Below, piece after piece: positions 54,760-63,811 of a stretch of 64,000 bases of DNA (position 1 is its first letter; each line of letters opens with the position of its first letter). Source of the stretch: JBQTKD01 sp963703165 (GTDB lineage: Bacteria > Actinomycetota > Actinomycetes > Sporichthyales > Sporichthyaceae); the NCBI GenBank assembly GCA_963703165.1, contig OY969798.1:5132241-5196240 (forward strand), given 5' to 3'. A model generated the notes under the pieces. The model made no database searches. It saw only the letters and a list, made by a program, of their open reading frames with translations, and was not told the origin of the DNA. Position numbers and translations under genes: made by a program.

Positions 54760-56177
54760 CGGGTGCGGTCGAGGTTGTTCGGCGCTACTGCGACGAGATC
54801 TACCACGAGGGCAAGGTCGAGGTGATCCGCGAGATCTGCGCCGATCCGCTCGTCCGCCACGACCCCGGCACCCGTCGGATCCTCAGCCACCAGCAGCAGA
54901 TCGACCGCATCTCCGCCGACCTGCCCACGTGGCAACCCTGGTTCACCGCGCACGTCCTCGCCGGCGACGACGAGTACGTGTCCCTGGTGTGGAGCGCCCA
55001 CGGACGCACCCGGGAACGTGTGCTCAGCGGCATCGAGATCTTCCGCGTCGTCGACGGCCGCATCACCGAGGTGTGGAACACGCCGTACAGCAAGGACGCC
55101 TGGCTCCCGTCACTGCTGGACCTGACGAACGAGATCGACCCGACGTGGCTCGAGACCGCCCTGACGCCCAGTTGGCCCGGGGCGAAGGTGCGGTCGTTCA
55201 GCAGCCGCGGCATCGGGGCGGGCAATGTCAGCGACACCGTCCTGCTCGAGCTCCAGTACGACCACCGGCCCGACGGAGCACCGGATCGCGTTGTGGCGAA
55301 GTTCCGCCCGCAGTCGCCCGAGGTGCATCAGCACGGCCTCGGCAGCGGCGCGTACCACCGGGAGATCGGCGCGTACCGAGCCATCACCGAACGGCAGGCC
55401 TGCCGCATCCCTCGCCCGTACCTCGTGGCCGGCGACGAGACGAACATCAACCTCGTCATGGAGGACCTCACCGGCGCCACCGCCGGCGACCAGGTCGCCG
55501 GCTGCGACATCGAGCAGGCGACAGCGGTCCTGACCGAGCTCGCCCGGCTGCACGCGACGTTCTTCCCGATGGACGACGCGACCGCCCCGGACTGGCCGAT
55601 TCGCATGCCCGCGGTCGCCGAGTACTGGAGCGACCTCACCCGCACCGGTTCAGCCGCGGCGCTGGATCGCTACCGCGATGCACTGAGCGCCGAGGACCTC
55701 GAGCAGGTCGCCGGCGTCGCCGAGGTCGTCCACGACTGGTTCACGCTCCCGCAGAGGCGCCTCACGCTCTCGCACGGCGACCCACGCGTGGACAACGTCC
55801 TGTTCGAGCAGGTCGACGGTGCCACCCGCGCGGTGCTGATCGACTGGCAGGTCACCGGACTGCGTAACCCGATGTACGACGTCGGGTACTTCCTCGCCGG
55901 CAGCATCACCGTCGAGGACCGCCGCGCCCACGAGCAGCAACTGCTCGCCCATTACGTGAAAGCGTTCGGCGAGATCCGCGACGGTTACCCGCAGGAGGTG
56001 GCCCTCGAGGACTACCGGACCCAGGTGCTCAGCGGGCTGGTCATCACCACCGCCGCGATCGCGGTGCTCCCCGACGTCGACGTGGTGAACAGGCTGATCC
56101 TGGCCCTGCTGGAACGCAACTGCGCGGCGACGCGGGACTGGGACGCCCTGGCAGCCACCCGAGCCCGGGGACGGTAA
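54756..56177 (+). CDS. SnoaL-like domain fused to EcKL-type kinase
   Basis: 473 aa. Residues 1 to about 115 are a SnoaL/NTF2-like domain (EVVRRYCDEIYHEGKVEVIR, EIFRVVDGRITEVWNTPYS). Residues of about 130-470 are an aminoglycoside-phosphotransferase-fold kinase with LSHGDPRVDNVLF and LIDWQVTGLRNPMYDVGYFL. SnoaL domains are isomerases, hydrolases or ligand binders. I know of no standard protein with this fusion. It probably acts on the same substrate as the kinase at 53022. Confidence 0.8.
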   Translation: MTGAVEVVRRYCDEIYHEGKVEVIREICADPLVRHDPGTRRILSHQQQIDRISADLPTWQPWFTAHVLAGDDEYVSLVWSAHGRTRERVLSGIEIFRVVDGRITEVWNTPYSKDAWLPSLLDLTNEIDPTWLETALTPSWPGAKVRSFSSRGIGAGNVSDTVLLELQYDHRPDGAPDRVVAKFRPQSPEVHQHGLGSGAYHREIGAYRAITERQACRIPRPYLVAGDETNINLVMEDLTGATAGDQVAGCDIEQATAVLTELARLHATFFPMDDATAPDWPIRMPAVAEYWSDLTRTGSAAALDRYRDALSAEDLEQVAGVAEVVHDWFTLPQRRLTLSHGDPRVDNVLFEQVDGATRAVLIDWQVTGLRNPMYDVGYFLAGSITVEDRRAHEQQLLAHYVKAFGEIRDGYPQEVALEDYRTQVLSGLVITTAAIAVLPDVDVVNRLILALLERNCAATRDWDALAATRARGR

Positions 56178-57208
56178 TGACCCACTCGCCGGAACTCGGC
56201 TTCTACGCCCTCGGCGGCCACGTCGACAACCCTCGCGTCCTGCTCGACGAACTGCGTCTCGCTGAGCAACTGGGCTTCGGCACCGCGTTCCTGTCCGAAC
56301 GGTTCAACGTCAAGGAGGCGGCGACGCTGACCGGCGCTGCCGGTGCTGTCACCGAGCGCATGACGATCGCGACCGGCGCAACCAACCACAACACCCGCCA
56401 CCCGATCGTGACCGCGGCGTGGGCCACGACCATGCACCGGCTCACCGGCGGCCGCTTCGTCCTGGGGCTGGGGCGGGGCATCGAGCCGCAGTTCAAGGCC
56501 CTCGGCCTGCCGAAGGTGACGACGGCTCAGCTGGAGAATTTCATCGGTCTCATGCGCCGGCTGTGGCGCGGCGAGACCGTGAAGGACCACGACGGCCCCG
56601 CCGGTCGCTACCCGGCCCTCAAGCTGGACCCCACCTTCGACGAGGCCATCCCGATCGGGCTGATGGCCTTCGGGAACAACACCCTTGACCTCGCCGGTCG
56701 CGCTGCCGACATGGTCGTGCTGCACACCTACTTCGCCGACGACACCGTCCGCCGCTGCGTGGACCGCGTCCGCACCTCGGCCGAGAAGGCGGGCCGCGAC
56801 CCGGCGTCGGTGAAGATCTGGTCCTGCTACGCCACGGTCCCGGACACGCTGTCCGAGGACGTGCGGCTGAAGAAGACCGTCGCCCGCCTCGCCACCTACC
56901 TGCAGGTCTACGGCGATCTGCTCGTGCGCACCAACCAGTGGGACCCCGCGGCGCTGGAACGTTTCCGCGCGTCGGCCGTTATTCAGGGCCTGGGCGGCTG
57001 GGCAGACGCCGTCGCCACCACGGACCAGATGGAGCAAATCGCTGCCGTCCTCCCGGACGAGTGGCTCGAGCCGGCGGCCACCGGGTCACCGGAGAACTGC
57101 GCCAAGCGAGTCCGCCGGCAACTCGATCTCGGCTGCGACGGCGTCATCATGCACTGCGCCACCCCGGCCGAACTTGAATCAGTGATCAGGTCCTATCAAG
57201 TGTTCTGA
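56177..57208 (+). CDS. LLM-class F420-dependent oxidoreductase (TIGR03857-like)
   Basis: 343 aa. Near its N-terminus the family pattern YALGGHVDNPRVLLDELRLA, LSERFNVKEA and TNHNTRHPIVTAAWATTMHR, with GRFVLGLGRGIEPQ, is close to the MSMEG_2249/TIGR03857 group of F420-dependent oxidoreductases. The reaction in this cluster is unknown. It begins in a TAATG overlap with the fusion kinase and ends the operon. Confidence 0.88.
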   Translation: MTHSPELGFYALGGHVDNPRVLLDELRLAEQLGFGTAFLSERFNVKEAATLTGAAGAVTERMTIATGATNHNTRHPIVTAAWATTMHRLTGGRFVLGLGRGIEPQFKALGLPKVTTAQLENFIGLMRRLWRGETVKDHDGPAGRYPALKLDPTFDEAIPIGLMAFGNNTLDLAGRAADMVVLHTYFADDTVRRCVDRVRTSAEKAGRDPASVKIWSCYATVPDTLSEDVRLKKTVARLATYLQVYGDLLVRTNQWDPAALERFRASAVIQGLGGWADAVATTDQMEQIAAVLPDEWLEPAATGSPENCAKRVRRQLDLGCDGVIMHCATPAELESVIRSYQVF

Positions 57209-57233
57209 CGCAGCATCATCTCGTTACGTCCGC

Positions 57234-58382
57234 TCAGAGGAACGAGGCCTCGCGGGTGAGGCCGTAGCGCGGGTGCTCGCCGATGATGATGGACTCGAAG
57301 ACGCCGTAGCCCTCGGCGTCTCCTTCGCGGACGCGGATGACGCAGTCGCGTAGTTGGTGCACCTCCTGCACCGTGTCCCGGCTCGAGGTGTCTTTGTAGC
57401 GCTCGCCGTCGAGGTGGTTCCGGCCGCGCCACTGGCCGTGCCGCTGGCCCTTGAAGCCGAAGTAGAGCGCGGTGCCGAGATGGAAGCCGGTGTCGCTGAC
57501 CGGCTGGATCTCCAGGGTGCGGGTCTCGCCCCAGCCGGCGTCGAAGGTGACCGTGCCCCCCAGCAGGCGACGGTTGACCGGGTCGTAATTCAGGTCGTCC
57601 TTGATGCCGTTGAGCGGGGTCTGCGTGCCGTCGGGGTTGTTGACGAACCCGGAGAAGTAATGGACCTCCCCGTCCACCCACTGCAGGTAGTGGTGCACCT
57701 CGTACGTGGAGCCGTCGGGGCGCTTCAGCCACATCGGGGACCACGTCAGGATGAAGTCGTGGAGATCCATCCGCTGCGGGCGGTGGACGTCCGGCGGGGT
57801 GTCGCCGACGTCCATCCGGATGCCCCAGGAGTGGTCGCGGAATCCGAACCACTCGTCGTCGCGGACCTCGACCCGTTCGCCGTCGACCGAGACCCAGCCG
57901 CGGATCGTCGAGGCCTGGTGGTAGCGCAGCAGGTCGGACTGGACGCGGAACCCGATGGGCTCGCGCTGGACGTCCTTGCGCTCCAGGAACGGCGGGAGCA
58001 CACCGGTCACGGTGAGGTCGAAGCTGATCGGCTGGGCGTCGTTCTCGGCGAGGGTGAACCGCACCTGCTTGAGCGGCTCGATCACCTCGTAGTCCAACGG
58101 ACCGACGCCCACCCGCTCCGGGTCGTCGTCCAACGCCCGGCTGGCCCGGACGGTGATCTGCTCGCTGCCGCGGGAGATTCCGGCGAAGCACTCGACCACA
58201 TTACGGTTCTGGTACTTGCCCAGCCCGACGTCGACCTGCAGCGAGCCGTCCTTGGCGAACAGCGACGCCCACAGCCGCTCGGTCCAGCTGACGTCGGCCT
58301 CGGCGATCGTCGCGAAGGTCTCGGCGGTCTGGTGGCAGAGCAGTTCGTCGGCGGGGACGATCTTCTGCTGCGACTGACGCAC
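57234..58382 (-). CDS. CrtC/AttH-like lipocalin-type protein (DUF7064/7065-like)
   Basis: 382 aa, mostly beta. It has two lipocalin-like halves of the hydroxyneurosporene-synthase/AttH type: GFRDHSWGIRMDVG in the first and YFGFKGQRHGQWRGRNHLDG in the second. Such proteins bind or hydrate hydrophobic compounds. GTG start 58382 with GGGAG upstream, 2 bp after the fusion gene: a two-gene operon. A carrier or hydratase for a terpenoid-like compound is only a guess. Confidence 0.72.
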   Translation of the reverse strand: MRQSQQKIVPADELLCHQTAETFATIAEADVSWTERLWASLFAKDGSLQVDVGLGKYQNRNVVECFAGISRGSEQITVRASRALDDDPERVGVGPLDYEVIEPLKQVRFTLAENDAQPISFDLTVTGVLPPFLERKDVQREPIGFRVQSDLLRYHQASTIRGWVSVDGERVEVRDDEWFGFRDHSWGIRMDVGDTPPDVHRPQRMDLHDFILTWSPMWLKRPDGSTYEVHHYLQWVDGEVHYFSGFVNNPDGTQTPLNGIKDDLNYDPVNRRLLGGTVTFDAGWGETRTLEIQPVSDTGFHLGTALYFGFKGQRHGQWRGRNHLDGERYKDTSSRDTVQEVHQLRDCVIRVREGDAEGYGVFESIIIGEHPRYGLTREASFL

Positions 58383-58384
58383 GG

Positions 58385-60034
58385 TCAGCTCCCTTCACGA
58401 ATACGCGAGAACGAGCCGGGCAGGCCGTTGGCCACGACCGCGGTGCCGAACATCGTCCCCGCGTAGGTGTCGTCGTCGAGCGGGTCGGGATAGAAGGCGA
58501 GCGTGTCGGGGGAGAGCGACCAGTCGATCTTGTCGAGCACCCCCGCCACGTCGGCGAAGGGCCGTAGGCCCGTGCAGTACATCTGCGCCGCGGCGAAGAT
58601 GCGTCCGCGCCGGTCCATGTCGACGAAGCGTTGGTACAGCTCGAGGTGGCTGCGGCTGATCGCAGTGGTGACCTCGGCCCACTGCTCGGGGCTGAGGACC
58701 TCTGACCTACCGTCGCGTGTGTGTCCGACGACCGACGCCTCGGTGACCGCCGCCAGCAGTTGGTCCGGCTCGGTGAACGTCGTGCCCCAGTCGTTGATCT
58801 CGAAACTGGTGAACACCGCCGGGTCGAAGGTCAGCGACATCGTCAGGCCGGCGTAGGGCGGGTCGAGCTTCTCGGCCCACGGGTAAGCCCACGCACTCGG
58901 GCCGAGCGAGAGGTAGTCACGCACGATCGTGTGCCGACCGTCCGGACGCGGATAGGGGCCGGAGTCGCAGATGCCAACGCGGGAATCGCAGAAGTACAGG
59001 AAGGCGTAACCCGACACCGTCGCGTTGAGCCGCTTCAGAGCCTTCGACGATGCCGGATCGAGTGACTGCGCGCACGCGGCGAGCGCGTCCACCACGTCGG
59101 CCGGCAGGTAGCGGTTGGTGAAGCCCGCGTCCTTGTAGTCGAGGGTCCCGTCGCCGCGGTGCGCGAGGGTGAGGCGGCGCCAGAAGTCGACGACCGTCCG
59201 GACGTCGTCCAGGCGCTCGTCGGGACGCAGTTTGTCCATCTGGATCAGGGCCTGACGACCGCACAGATAGTGGTAGCCGATCATCCAGATCCATAGCGGG
59301 CTGGTGAGGTTGGGGGCGACGCGCAACCGGCGGCCGATCTCCTCCGCGCGCATCGACGCCTCGATGGTCCGCACCCGGTCGGGGTAGGAGTGGAAGTCTT
59401 CGAGCATGGCGAGGGAGATGTAGGGAAGCATCGGGAACAGCTCGGAGGTGAACGTCGAGCGCCGCGTCATCTCCGGCTTGAACGACCGCCCCATGTGCCC
59501 GATGAGTTCATCGAGCTTCTCGTCGGTGAGTTCTTCGCCGATCAGGGCATCGAGCGACTCGGGGGGAACGACGACGTCGAAGTCCTTGACCGCGATGTCG
59601 TCGCCGATTCGCCGGACGTAGGCCCACCAGGCGGACGAGACATCCGGTGGGGACGCCGGCGCCGGCGTCGGTGCGGTCGCGGCAGGAAGTCGGACAACTC
59701 CTGCGCCGTCGGCCACCGCGAGCTCGACCACGGTGCCGTCGGCGATGTCCCCGGTCAGTGCGGCGCCGACGATGCAGGGCACCTCGAACTCGCGGGACAC
59801 GATCGCGAGGTGTGAGCGCAGTGTGCCGTCCCGGCTGACGATGCCGCCCAGGCGGCCGAGGATCGGGCCCAGGAACGTGGTGCCGCCGGAGTCGACCAGC
59901 GCGATCGTCGATTCCAGGTCGCTGTCGATCGCGTCGATCACGTCATCGGGGGCACGGAAATAGCGGATCGTCCCGGTGACCGGGGCGAAGGCGTAGGCCG
60001 CGGTGCCGGTGCCGAGTGGGGTGATCGCGCTCAT
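58385..60034 (-). CDS. Fusion of phosphohistidine swivelling domain and unknown 370-residue domain
   Basis: 549 aa. Residues 1-120 are a PEP-utiliser mobile domain with phospho-acceptor His75 in RSHLAIVSREFEVPC. An Ala/Pro linker follows (about 120-135). From about residue 180 the chain matches the separate 515-aa protein at 35941: SELFPMLPYISLAMLEDFHS and YAFLYFCDSRVGICDSGPYP. The fusion implies the two halves act together. No ATP-grasp (PEP/pyruvate-binding) partner is in the window, so the phosphate donor is unknown. ATG 60034 with GGGAG upstream. Architecture recalls the histidine-bearing subunit of phenylphosphate synthase. Confidence 0.78.
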   Translation of the reverse strand: MSAITPLGTGTAAYAFAPVTGTIRYFRAPDDVIDAIDSDLESTIALVDSGGTTFLGPILGRLGGIVSRDGTLRSHLAIVSREFEVPCIVGAALTGDIADGTVVELAVADGAGVVRLPAATAPTPAPASPPDVSSAWWAYVRRIGDDIAVKDFDVVVPPESLDALIGEELTDEKLDELIGHMGRSFKPEMTRRSTFTSELFPMLPYISLAMLEDFHSYPDRVRTIEASMRAEEIGRRLRVAPNLTSPLWIWMIGYHYLCGRQALIQMDKLRPDERLDDVRTVVDFWRRLTLAHRGDGTLDYKDAGFTNRYLPADVVDALAACAQSLDPASSKALKRLNATVSGYAFLYFCDSRVGICDSGPYPRPDGRHTIVRDYLSLGPSAWAYPWAEKLDPPYAGLTMSLTFDPAVFTSFEINDWGTTFTEPDQLLAAVTEASVVGHTRDGRSEVLSPEQWAEVTTAISRSHLELYQRFVDMDRRGRIFAAAQMYCTGLRPFADVAGVLDKIDWSLSPDTLAFYPDPLDDDTYAGTMFGTAVVANGLPGSFSRIREGS

Positions 60035-60108
60035 GCCTGACTCCCGTTCGCTCGGGAACGTCTGCTTCCTGGACGCTAGGAGCGGGAGCGCGGTTCACCC
60101 AGTCCACG

Positions 60109-60261
60109 TTGGGGGACAGTGCGGGCGGCGGATCTGTCGCGCAGGTGTTTCGACTGCGAGGTGATCGGTACGAGTTCGAGTCCTCAGGTTCGACCCTGCG
60201 CCTGCAGGAGCCGTTCGAGGTCGCCGTCGACCTGATCGCGCTTGTAGCCACCGACGGCTGA
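60109..60261 (+). pseudogene. Fragment resembling the C-terminus of a Uma2-family endonuclease
   Basis: Frame ending at TGA 60259-60261 reads VFRLRGDRYEFESSGSTLRL followed by QEPFEVAVDLIAL, the typical end of Uma2/DUF820 (PD-(D/E)XK-like) proteins. No start or upstream domain remains; the region upstream is the promoter area of the swivel-fusion gene. Likely a gene remnant, too short to be functional. Confidence 0.4.
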
Positions 60262-60312
60262 ACGACGTCCGCCCCCCGGCCGCGGGGCGGCAAGGGGGCG
60301 GACGGGGTCGTT
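60261..60312 (-). terminator. Hairpin after the S1 protease gene
   Basis: GTCCGCCCCC pairs with GGGGGCGGAC and outer AACGAC with GTCGTT, directly beyond the protease stop on the minus strand. GC-rich intrinsic terminator. Confidence 0.75.
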
Positions 60313-61202
60313 CAGAAACCGAGCGGGAGCAGCGTGCTGGCGAACGGGGTGGTGCCCTCGACGAGACGGAGTCCGGGGATCGCGGTGCGGGCGTAGGCGA
60401 GTTCGCGCGAGAGGTCGCTGACCTGGTTGCTCAGCACCTCCGGGGCGAAGACCAGCGTGGAAAGGGTGCCCAGAGCCTGGCCCTTGGAGTCCAGGAAGGC
60501 CGAGCCGGAGTCACCGGGGATGCCGGGGGTGAGCGTGTAGACCTGGTGCGCCCAGCCGTCCCCGACGTCGCCGATGCTGGTACCGCTCTTCGGGGAGAGC
60601 TGCGTGAGGCCCTGACGCAGCGGCGAGTTGCCGTAGGACAGCACCTGCTCACCCGCGGGGGCGCCCGTGGTGTTCAGGCCGGTCGGGCCGCCGTAGACGG
60701 GGATCGAGGGGTTCACCTTGTCCAGCGCGGAGGCCGGGATCTTGATCAGGCCGAAGTCGTTGTGCGCGCAGGCGTTCTTGTCGGTCTCCTTGCGCTCCTG
60801 CATGGTGCGCCACGAGGAGTAGGCGAGCTTGCCCTTCACACCGGAGGCGCCGAGCAGGACGTCTGTCCCGAGGGGCAGCGACGGGGTCTCGCAGCCGTCG
60901 GTGTCCTGGGCCTCACCCTTGCCGGAGCAGTGGGCGGCCTGGCCGATGTAGACGTTCTTCTTGGCGTCGGTGAACAGGAAGTTGCTGGTGCAACCGGCGC
61001 CGTCGGTGAGCATGACGATGCCGGGGTGGATCGTGGCGGTGGCCGCCGGCGCCCAGGTGCGGCTCGAGTCGAGCAGGTTCGTCTCCGCGGCGGACGCGGG
61101 GGCGGCGGCGGTGGCGAGGGCAAGCGCCGCGGTGGCGGCTGCGGCTCCCATGGCGAGGAAGGGGCGGGTACGGCGGGCACGGCGGTGGCTGGAAATGGTC
61201 AT
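60312..61202 (-). CDS. Secreted S1 (trypsin-like) serine protease
   Basis: 296 aa. The signal peptide (about residues 1-39) has RRARRTR, a hydrophobic Ala-rich core and APASAA, so export is expected. Chymotrypsin-type triad: His in GQAAHCSGK, Asp in HNDFGLIKI, Ser in PGIPGDSGSAF. Cys pairs near the His and before the Asp suggest disulfides. No long pro-region is obvious. Single gene with its own terminator; target unknown. Confidence 0.88.
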   Translation of the reverse strand: MTISSHRRARRTRPFLAMGAAAATAALALATAAAPASAAETNLLDSSRTWAPAATATIHPGIVMLTDGAGCTSNFLFTDAKKNVYIGQAAHCSGKGEAQDTDGCETPSLPLGTDVLLGASGVKGKLAYSSWRTMQERKETDKNACAHNDFGLIKIPASALDKVNPSIPVYGGPTGLNTTGAPAGEQVLSYGNSPLRQGLTQLSPKSGTSIGDVGDGWAHQVYTLTPGIPGDSGSAFLDSKGQALGTLSTLVFAPEVLSNQVSDLSRELAYARTAIPGLRLVEGTTPFASTLLPLGF

Positions 61203-61499
61203 GTCTCTGCGGTCCTCTCAGGACAGTGCAGGTGCGTCCGACCGCCTGGCGGGGCGAATCGTCGCATGAGGCTCAAACACATGGGGAAATGGCGGGGCGC
61301 CCACATTTTCGAGACGCTGCGCTCAATAATTGAAATCTGAGGGAATGTCAGCCGGCAGTACGTGCAGATGGGTACTACCCGGACTCACACTAATCGAACG
61401 TTTCAGGTCTACAACAAGTCGAACGTCGCAAATGCCCGATTGTTCCTGTTGTGTCCCTGCTGTTATTCGATTCCAAGCTTCCTCAGGATTGGCGAGAAC
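61203..61499. other. Non-coding region between protease and cupin genes
   Basis: About 300 bp, less GC-rich than its surroundings. It should hold the protease promoter and the end of the cupin transcript. I see no repeat, RNA gene or coding frame that I would defend. Confidence 0.5.
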
Positions 61500-61889
61500 T
61501 CACGCCGGGTCAGGACCGCCCACATTGGTCGTCGGCGGGCCCTGACCCGCGCGGGCGATCACCGCGGTGCTCTGTCCGTCGGTGGGGTTCGATTCGCGGT
61601 GCACAGTGTGCGCGGGGACGTGGATGAATTCACCCGTGGTGGCACGCACGGCCGTGGCCCCGCCCGGTCCGAATTCGAGCTGCATGACGCCCTCGAGGAC
61701 GTAGAGGCTCGTCTCGTGCGTCCCGTGGTGATGCCAGCCGGAGACGGAGCCCGGCTCGGTGTGCACGACACCGGCCCAGAGGCCCGGCACGTCGATCGCG
61801 CGACGCCGCCGCATGCCCGGCGTCGGGTCGGCGTCCACGAACGCATTCGGTCCGACGATGCGCACCGGCTCGCCACTCGATCCGTGCAT
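61500..61889 (-). CDS. Single-domain cupin protein
   Basis: 129 aa. Cupin motif 1 is GWHHHGTHETSLYVLEG, with three His and a Glu for metal; motif 2 is EFIHVPAHTVHRESNP. Small cupins can be dioxygenases, isomerases or sensors; the substrate is unknown. Convergent with nothing; divergent from the toxin-antitoxin pair. Confidence 0.85.
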   Translation of the reverse strand: MHGSSGEPVRIVGPNAFVDADPTPGMRRRRAIDVPGLWAGVVHTEPGSVSGWHHHGTHETSLYVLEGVMQLEFGPGGATAVRATTGEFIHVPAHTVHRESNPTDGQSTAVIARAGQGPPTTNVGGPDPA

Positions 61890-62002
61890 GGGGCGCCTCC
61901 TGACCTCTATCGCCTGACGTACGGACCGATTCTGTCGGTGGTGCCGTCCAGGATTCGATCACCGGTGCCGAAATGGCCCGCAAACAGATCTTCGTACGGA
62001 GG

Positions 62003-62018
62003 TGTACAACGATGTACA
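62003..62018. promoter_or_regulatory. Operator candidate of the toxin-antitoxin pair
   Basis: TGTACA-ACGA-TGTACA: two identical palindromic hexamers 4 nt apart that overlap the antitoxin start region. Antitoxins of this type usually bind such palindromes to autoregulate. Confidence 0.5.
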
Positions 62019-62317
62019 ATCGCGAAGTGACTGAGATGACCGTCAGCGACGCTCGTGCGCGACTGCCGTACGTCCTGGACCTTGTGGAACAGGGCGAAGA
62101 GGTCACGCTGACCCGGCACGGTCGGCCGGTGGCTGTGGTGGTGCGGCCCGATACCTTGCGACGGCGCCGTAGCAGCGAGGCGATGGACCAAGCCCGAAAG
62201 CTCCGCGAGCTGTTGGACCGGGCCGGCGAGTTGCCGATCGACTTCGCGAAAGGTCTGGCTCCCGGGCGCGCCGACGAACTGGTGGCAGCGATTCGCGCTG
62301 ATCGCGACTCGGATTGA
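62012..62317 (+). CDS. Phd/YefM-type antitoxin
   Basis: 101 aa. The N-terminal DNA-binding Phd/YefM fold is EMTVSDARARLPYVLDLVEQ followed by GEEVTLTRHGRPVAVVV. The C-terminal half is charged and should wrap the toxin. The ATG at 62012 is chosen because GGAGG lies nine bases before it; ATG 62036 is an alternative. It overlaps the toxin gene by TTGA. Confidence 0.88.
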   Translation: MYNREVTEMTVSDARARLPYVLDLVEQGEEVTLTRHGRPVAVVVRPDTLRRRRSSEAMDQARKLRELLDRAGELPIDFAKGLAPGRADELVAAIRADRDSD

Positions 62318-62736
62318 TCAGCGCCTTCGATTCCGACGTGCTGATCTATGCAGCTGATCCGGATAACCCGTTGGGGCGTCGGGTCGCAGCCCTCTTCTCG
62401 GGCGCGACGTCGACACTCACGGCGGGCGTGGGTTCGGTACTGCTACTTCCCGAGGTACTCAGCCGGCCCCAACGTCAGGGGAGCACGGAAGAGCTCCTTC
62501 GCCTGGGCGCCCTGTTGACGCGGCTCGACCTCTACCCAGTGGATCAGGCAACCGCGGATCTCGCCACCACGGTCGCCGCCACCTACCGCTTGCATTGCGC
62601 GGACGCGGTTCATCTGGCGACCGCCATCGCCGCAGGCGCGGACTGTTTCATCACCAACAACCGCAGAGACTTCGGCCGCCCGATCTCCGAGGTGGACGTC
62701 GTGTTCCCCGAAGACCTGCCGGATCCCGAGAACTGA
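62314..62736 (+). CDS. vapC: PIN-domain toxin (VapC-like)
   Basis: 140 aa. PIN acidic residues: Asp in FDSDVLIYA, Glu in LLLPEVLSR, Asp in HCADAVHLATA and the Asn/Asp in TNNRRDFG. A metal-dependent RNase held inactive by the antitoxin just upstream. Start TTG 62314 in a 4-base overlap with the antitoxin stop, which keeps toxin synthesis coupled and low. Confidence 0.9.
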   Translation: MISAFDSDVLIYAADPDNPLGRRVAALFSGATSTLTAGVGSVLLLPEVLSRPQRQGSTEELLRLGALLTRLDLYPVDQATADLATTVAATYRLHCADAVHLATAIAAGADCFITNNRRDFGRPISEVDVVFPEDLPDPEN

Positions 62737-62775
62737 CGATCAATCAGCCGGTGAGATTCTGCCCGCTGTCATGGA

Positions 62776-63771
62776 TCAGGTGCGCTCGACGCAGGTCGAG
62801 GCCGCCTGTAGCCAGTACCGGGCGGTGGAGAGGTCGCATGTCGGGCGCACGACCAGGCGCTGGTGGAGCACCTCGAGGACGGTGCGGGCGACGTAGGCGG
62901 GGACCGCCGGCAGAGCCTCGAGTGCGCCGCCCTCCGAGAGATAGCCCTTGGTCAGTTCGCGCTGCCAACAGGCGATGGGACCGTCGAAGTCCTGCCCGAG
63001 AGCAGCGGCAGAGGTCAGCGAGCGGCCGATGAAGTGGCCGAGGTCGCGGGCGGCCGGGGCCAGGGCTGCGCGGTCGAAGTCGACGACCACCACCCGGTCG
63101 GCGTCGCAGTGCACGTTCTTCGGTTGCAGGTCCCCGTGGGTCAGGACCAGCGCGCCGGCGGCCGCGTTGGCGAGCGCAGGAAGTATGCCCTCTCGCAGTC
63201 GGTCGAGGTCGGCCGAGAGTTCGGGGTGGACGGCACTGATTCCGTCGACGAAGTCCGAGGTTCGGATCGCCTCGAAATCCGCGGGAAGGGGAGCGAGGTC
63301 GCTGTCGGCGACGGCGTGCAGCCGAGCCAGCCACCCGCCGGTGCGCCGGACCGCGGATCGCCCGGTGGCGGGGTCGGCGAGCAGGGAGTGCAGGGTGTCC
63401 GGCGGGGCTCCCGTTTGCAACAGCAGCGAACGGTCCGGGAGGTATCCCAGAGATCGAGCCAGGTCGTAGGGCCCGCCGAAGTTCTCCTCGGCCAGGCGGG
63501 TCAGCAGGGCATGTGCCGCCGCGCCACCGCCTGTGTCGTAGACCTTGCCGACGATGCTGAACTGCTCGACGTCGTCCTCGCCCCGGTCGGTGATGATCCA
63601 CCGCACCACGGGTCCGGACCGCGAAGTATTCAGGACCTCGCCCGCCACGATGCGCCACAACCCCAGGGCAGGCGGTGGCAGCGGGGGAAGCTCGGCGACA
63701 ACAGCCGCGGCGAGGGCATGGTTGGACCGCATGCGGTCCTCGGTGGCGATCTCCGTCGGACTCACTCGCAA
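62776..63771 (-). CDS. Aminoglycoside-phosphotransferase-family kinase
   Basis: 331 aa. Catalytic loop VLTHGDLQPKNVHCD and metal motif VVVVDFDRAAL; nucleotide-binding N-lobe around FSIVGKVYD. The family includes antibiotic kinases, choline/homoserine kinase relatives and many of unknown function, so resistance cannot be assumed. Single gene; its stop is 40 bp from the toxin stop (convergent). Confidence 0.85.
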   Translation of the reverse strand: MRVSPTEIATEDRMRSNHALAAAVVAELPPLPPPALGLWRIVAGEVLNTSRSGPVVRWIITDRGEDDVEQFSIVGKVYDTGGGAAAHALLTRLAEENFGGPYDLARSLGYLPDRSLLLQTGAPPDTLHSLLADPATGRSAVRRTGGWLARLHAVADSDLAPLPADFEAIRTSDFVDGISAVHPELSADLDRLREGILPALANAAAGALVLTHGDLQPKNVHCDADRVVVVDFDRAALAPAARDLGHFIGRSLTSAAALGQDFDGPIACWQRELTKGYLSEGGALEALPAVPAYVARTVLEVLHQRLVVRPTCDLSTARYWLQAASTCVERT

Positions 63772-63811
63772 CCTCCCGAGACCGAACCGCGCCGGCGAGG
63801 GCAGGGTTCGT

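Noticed and set aside
62776..63771. Calling the terminal kinase an antibiotic-resistance gene
   Set aside because: Only the general phosphotransferase fold is visible; most such genes in actinobacteria are not resistance genes.
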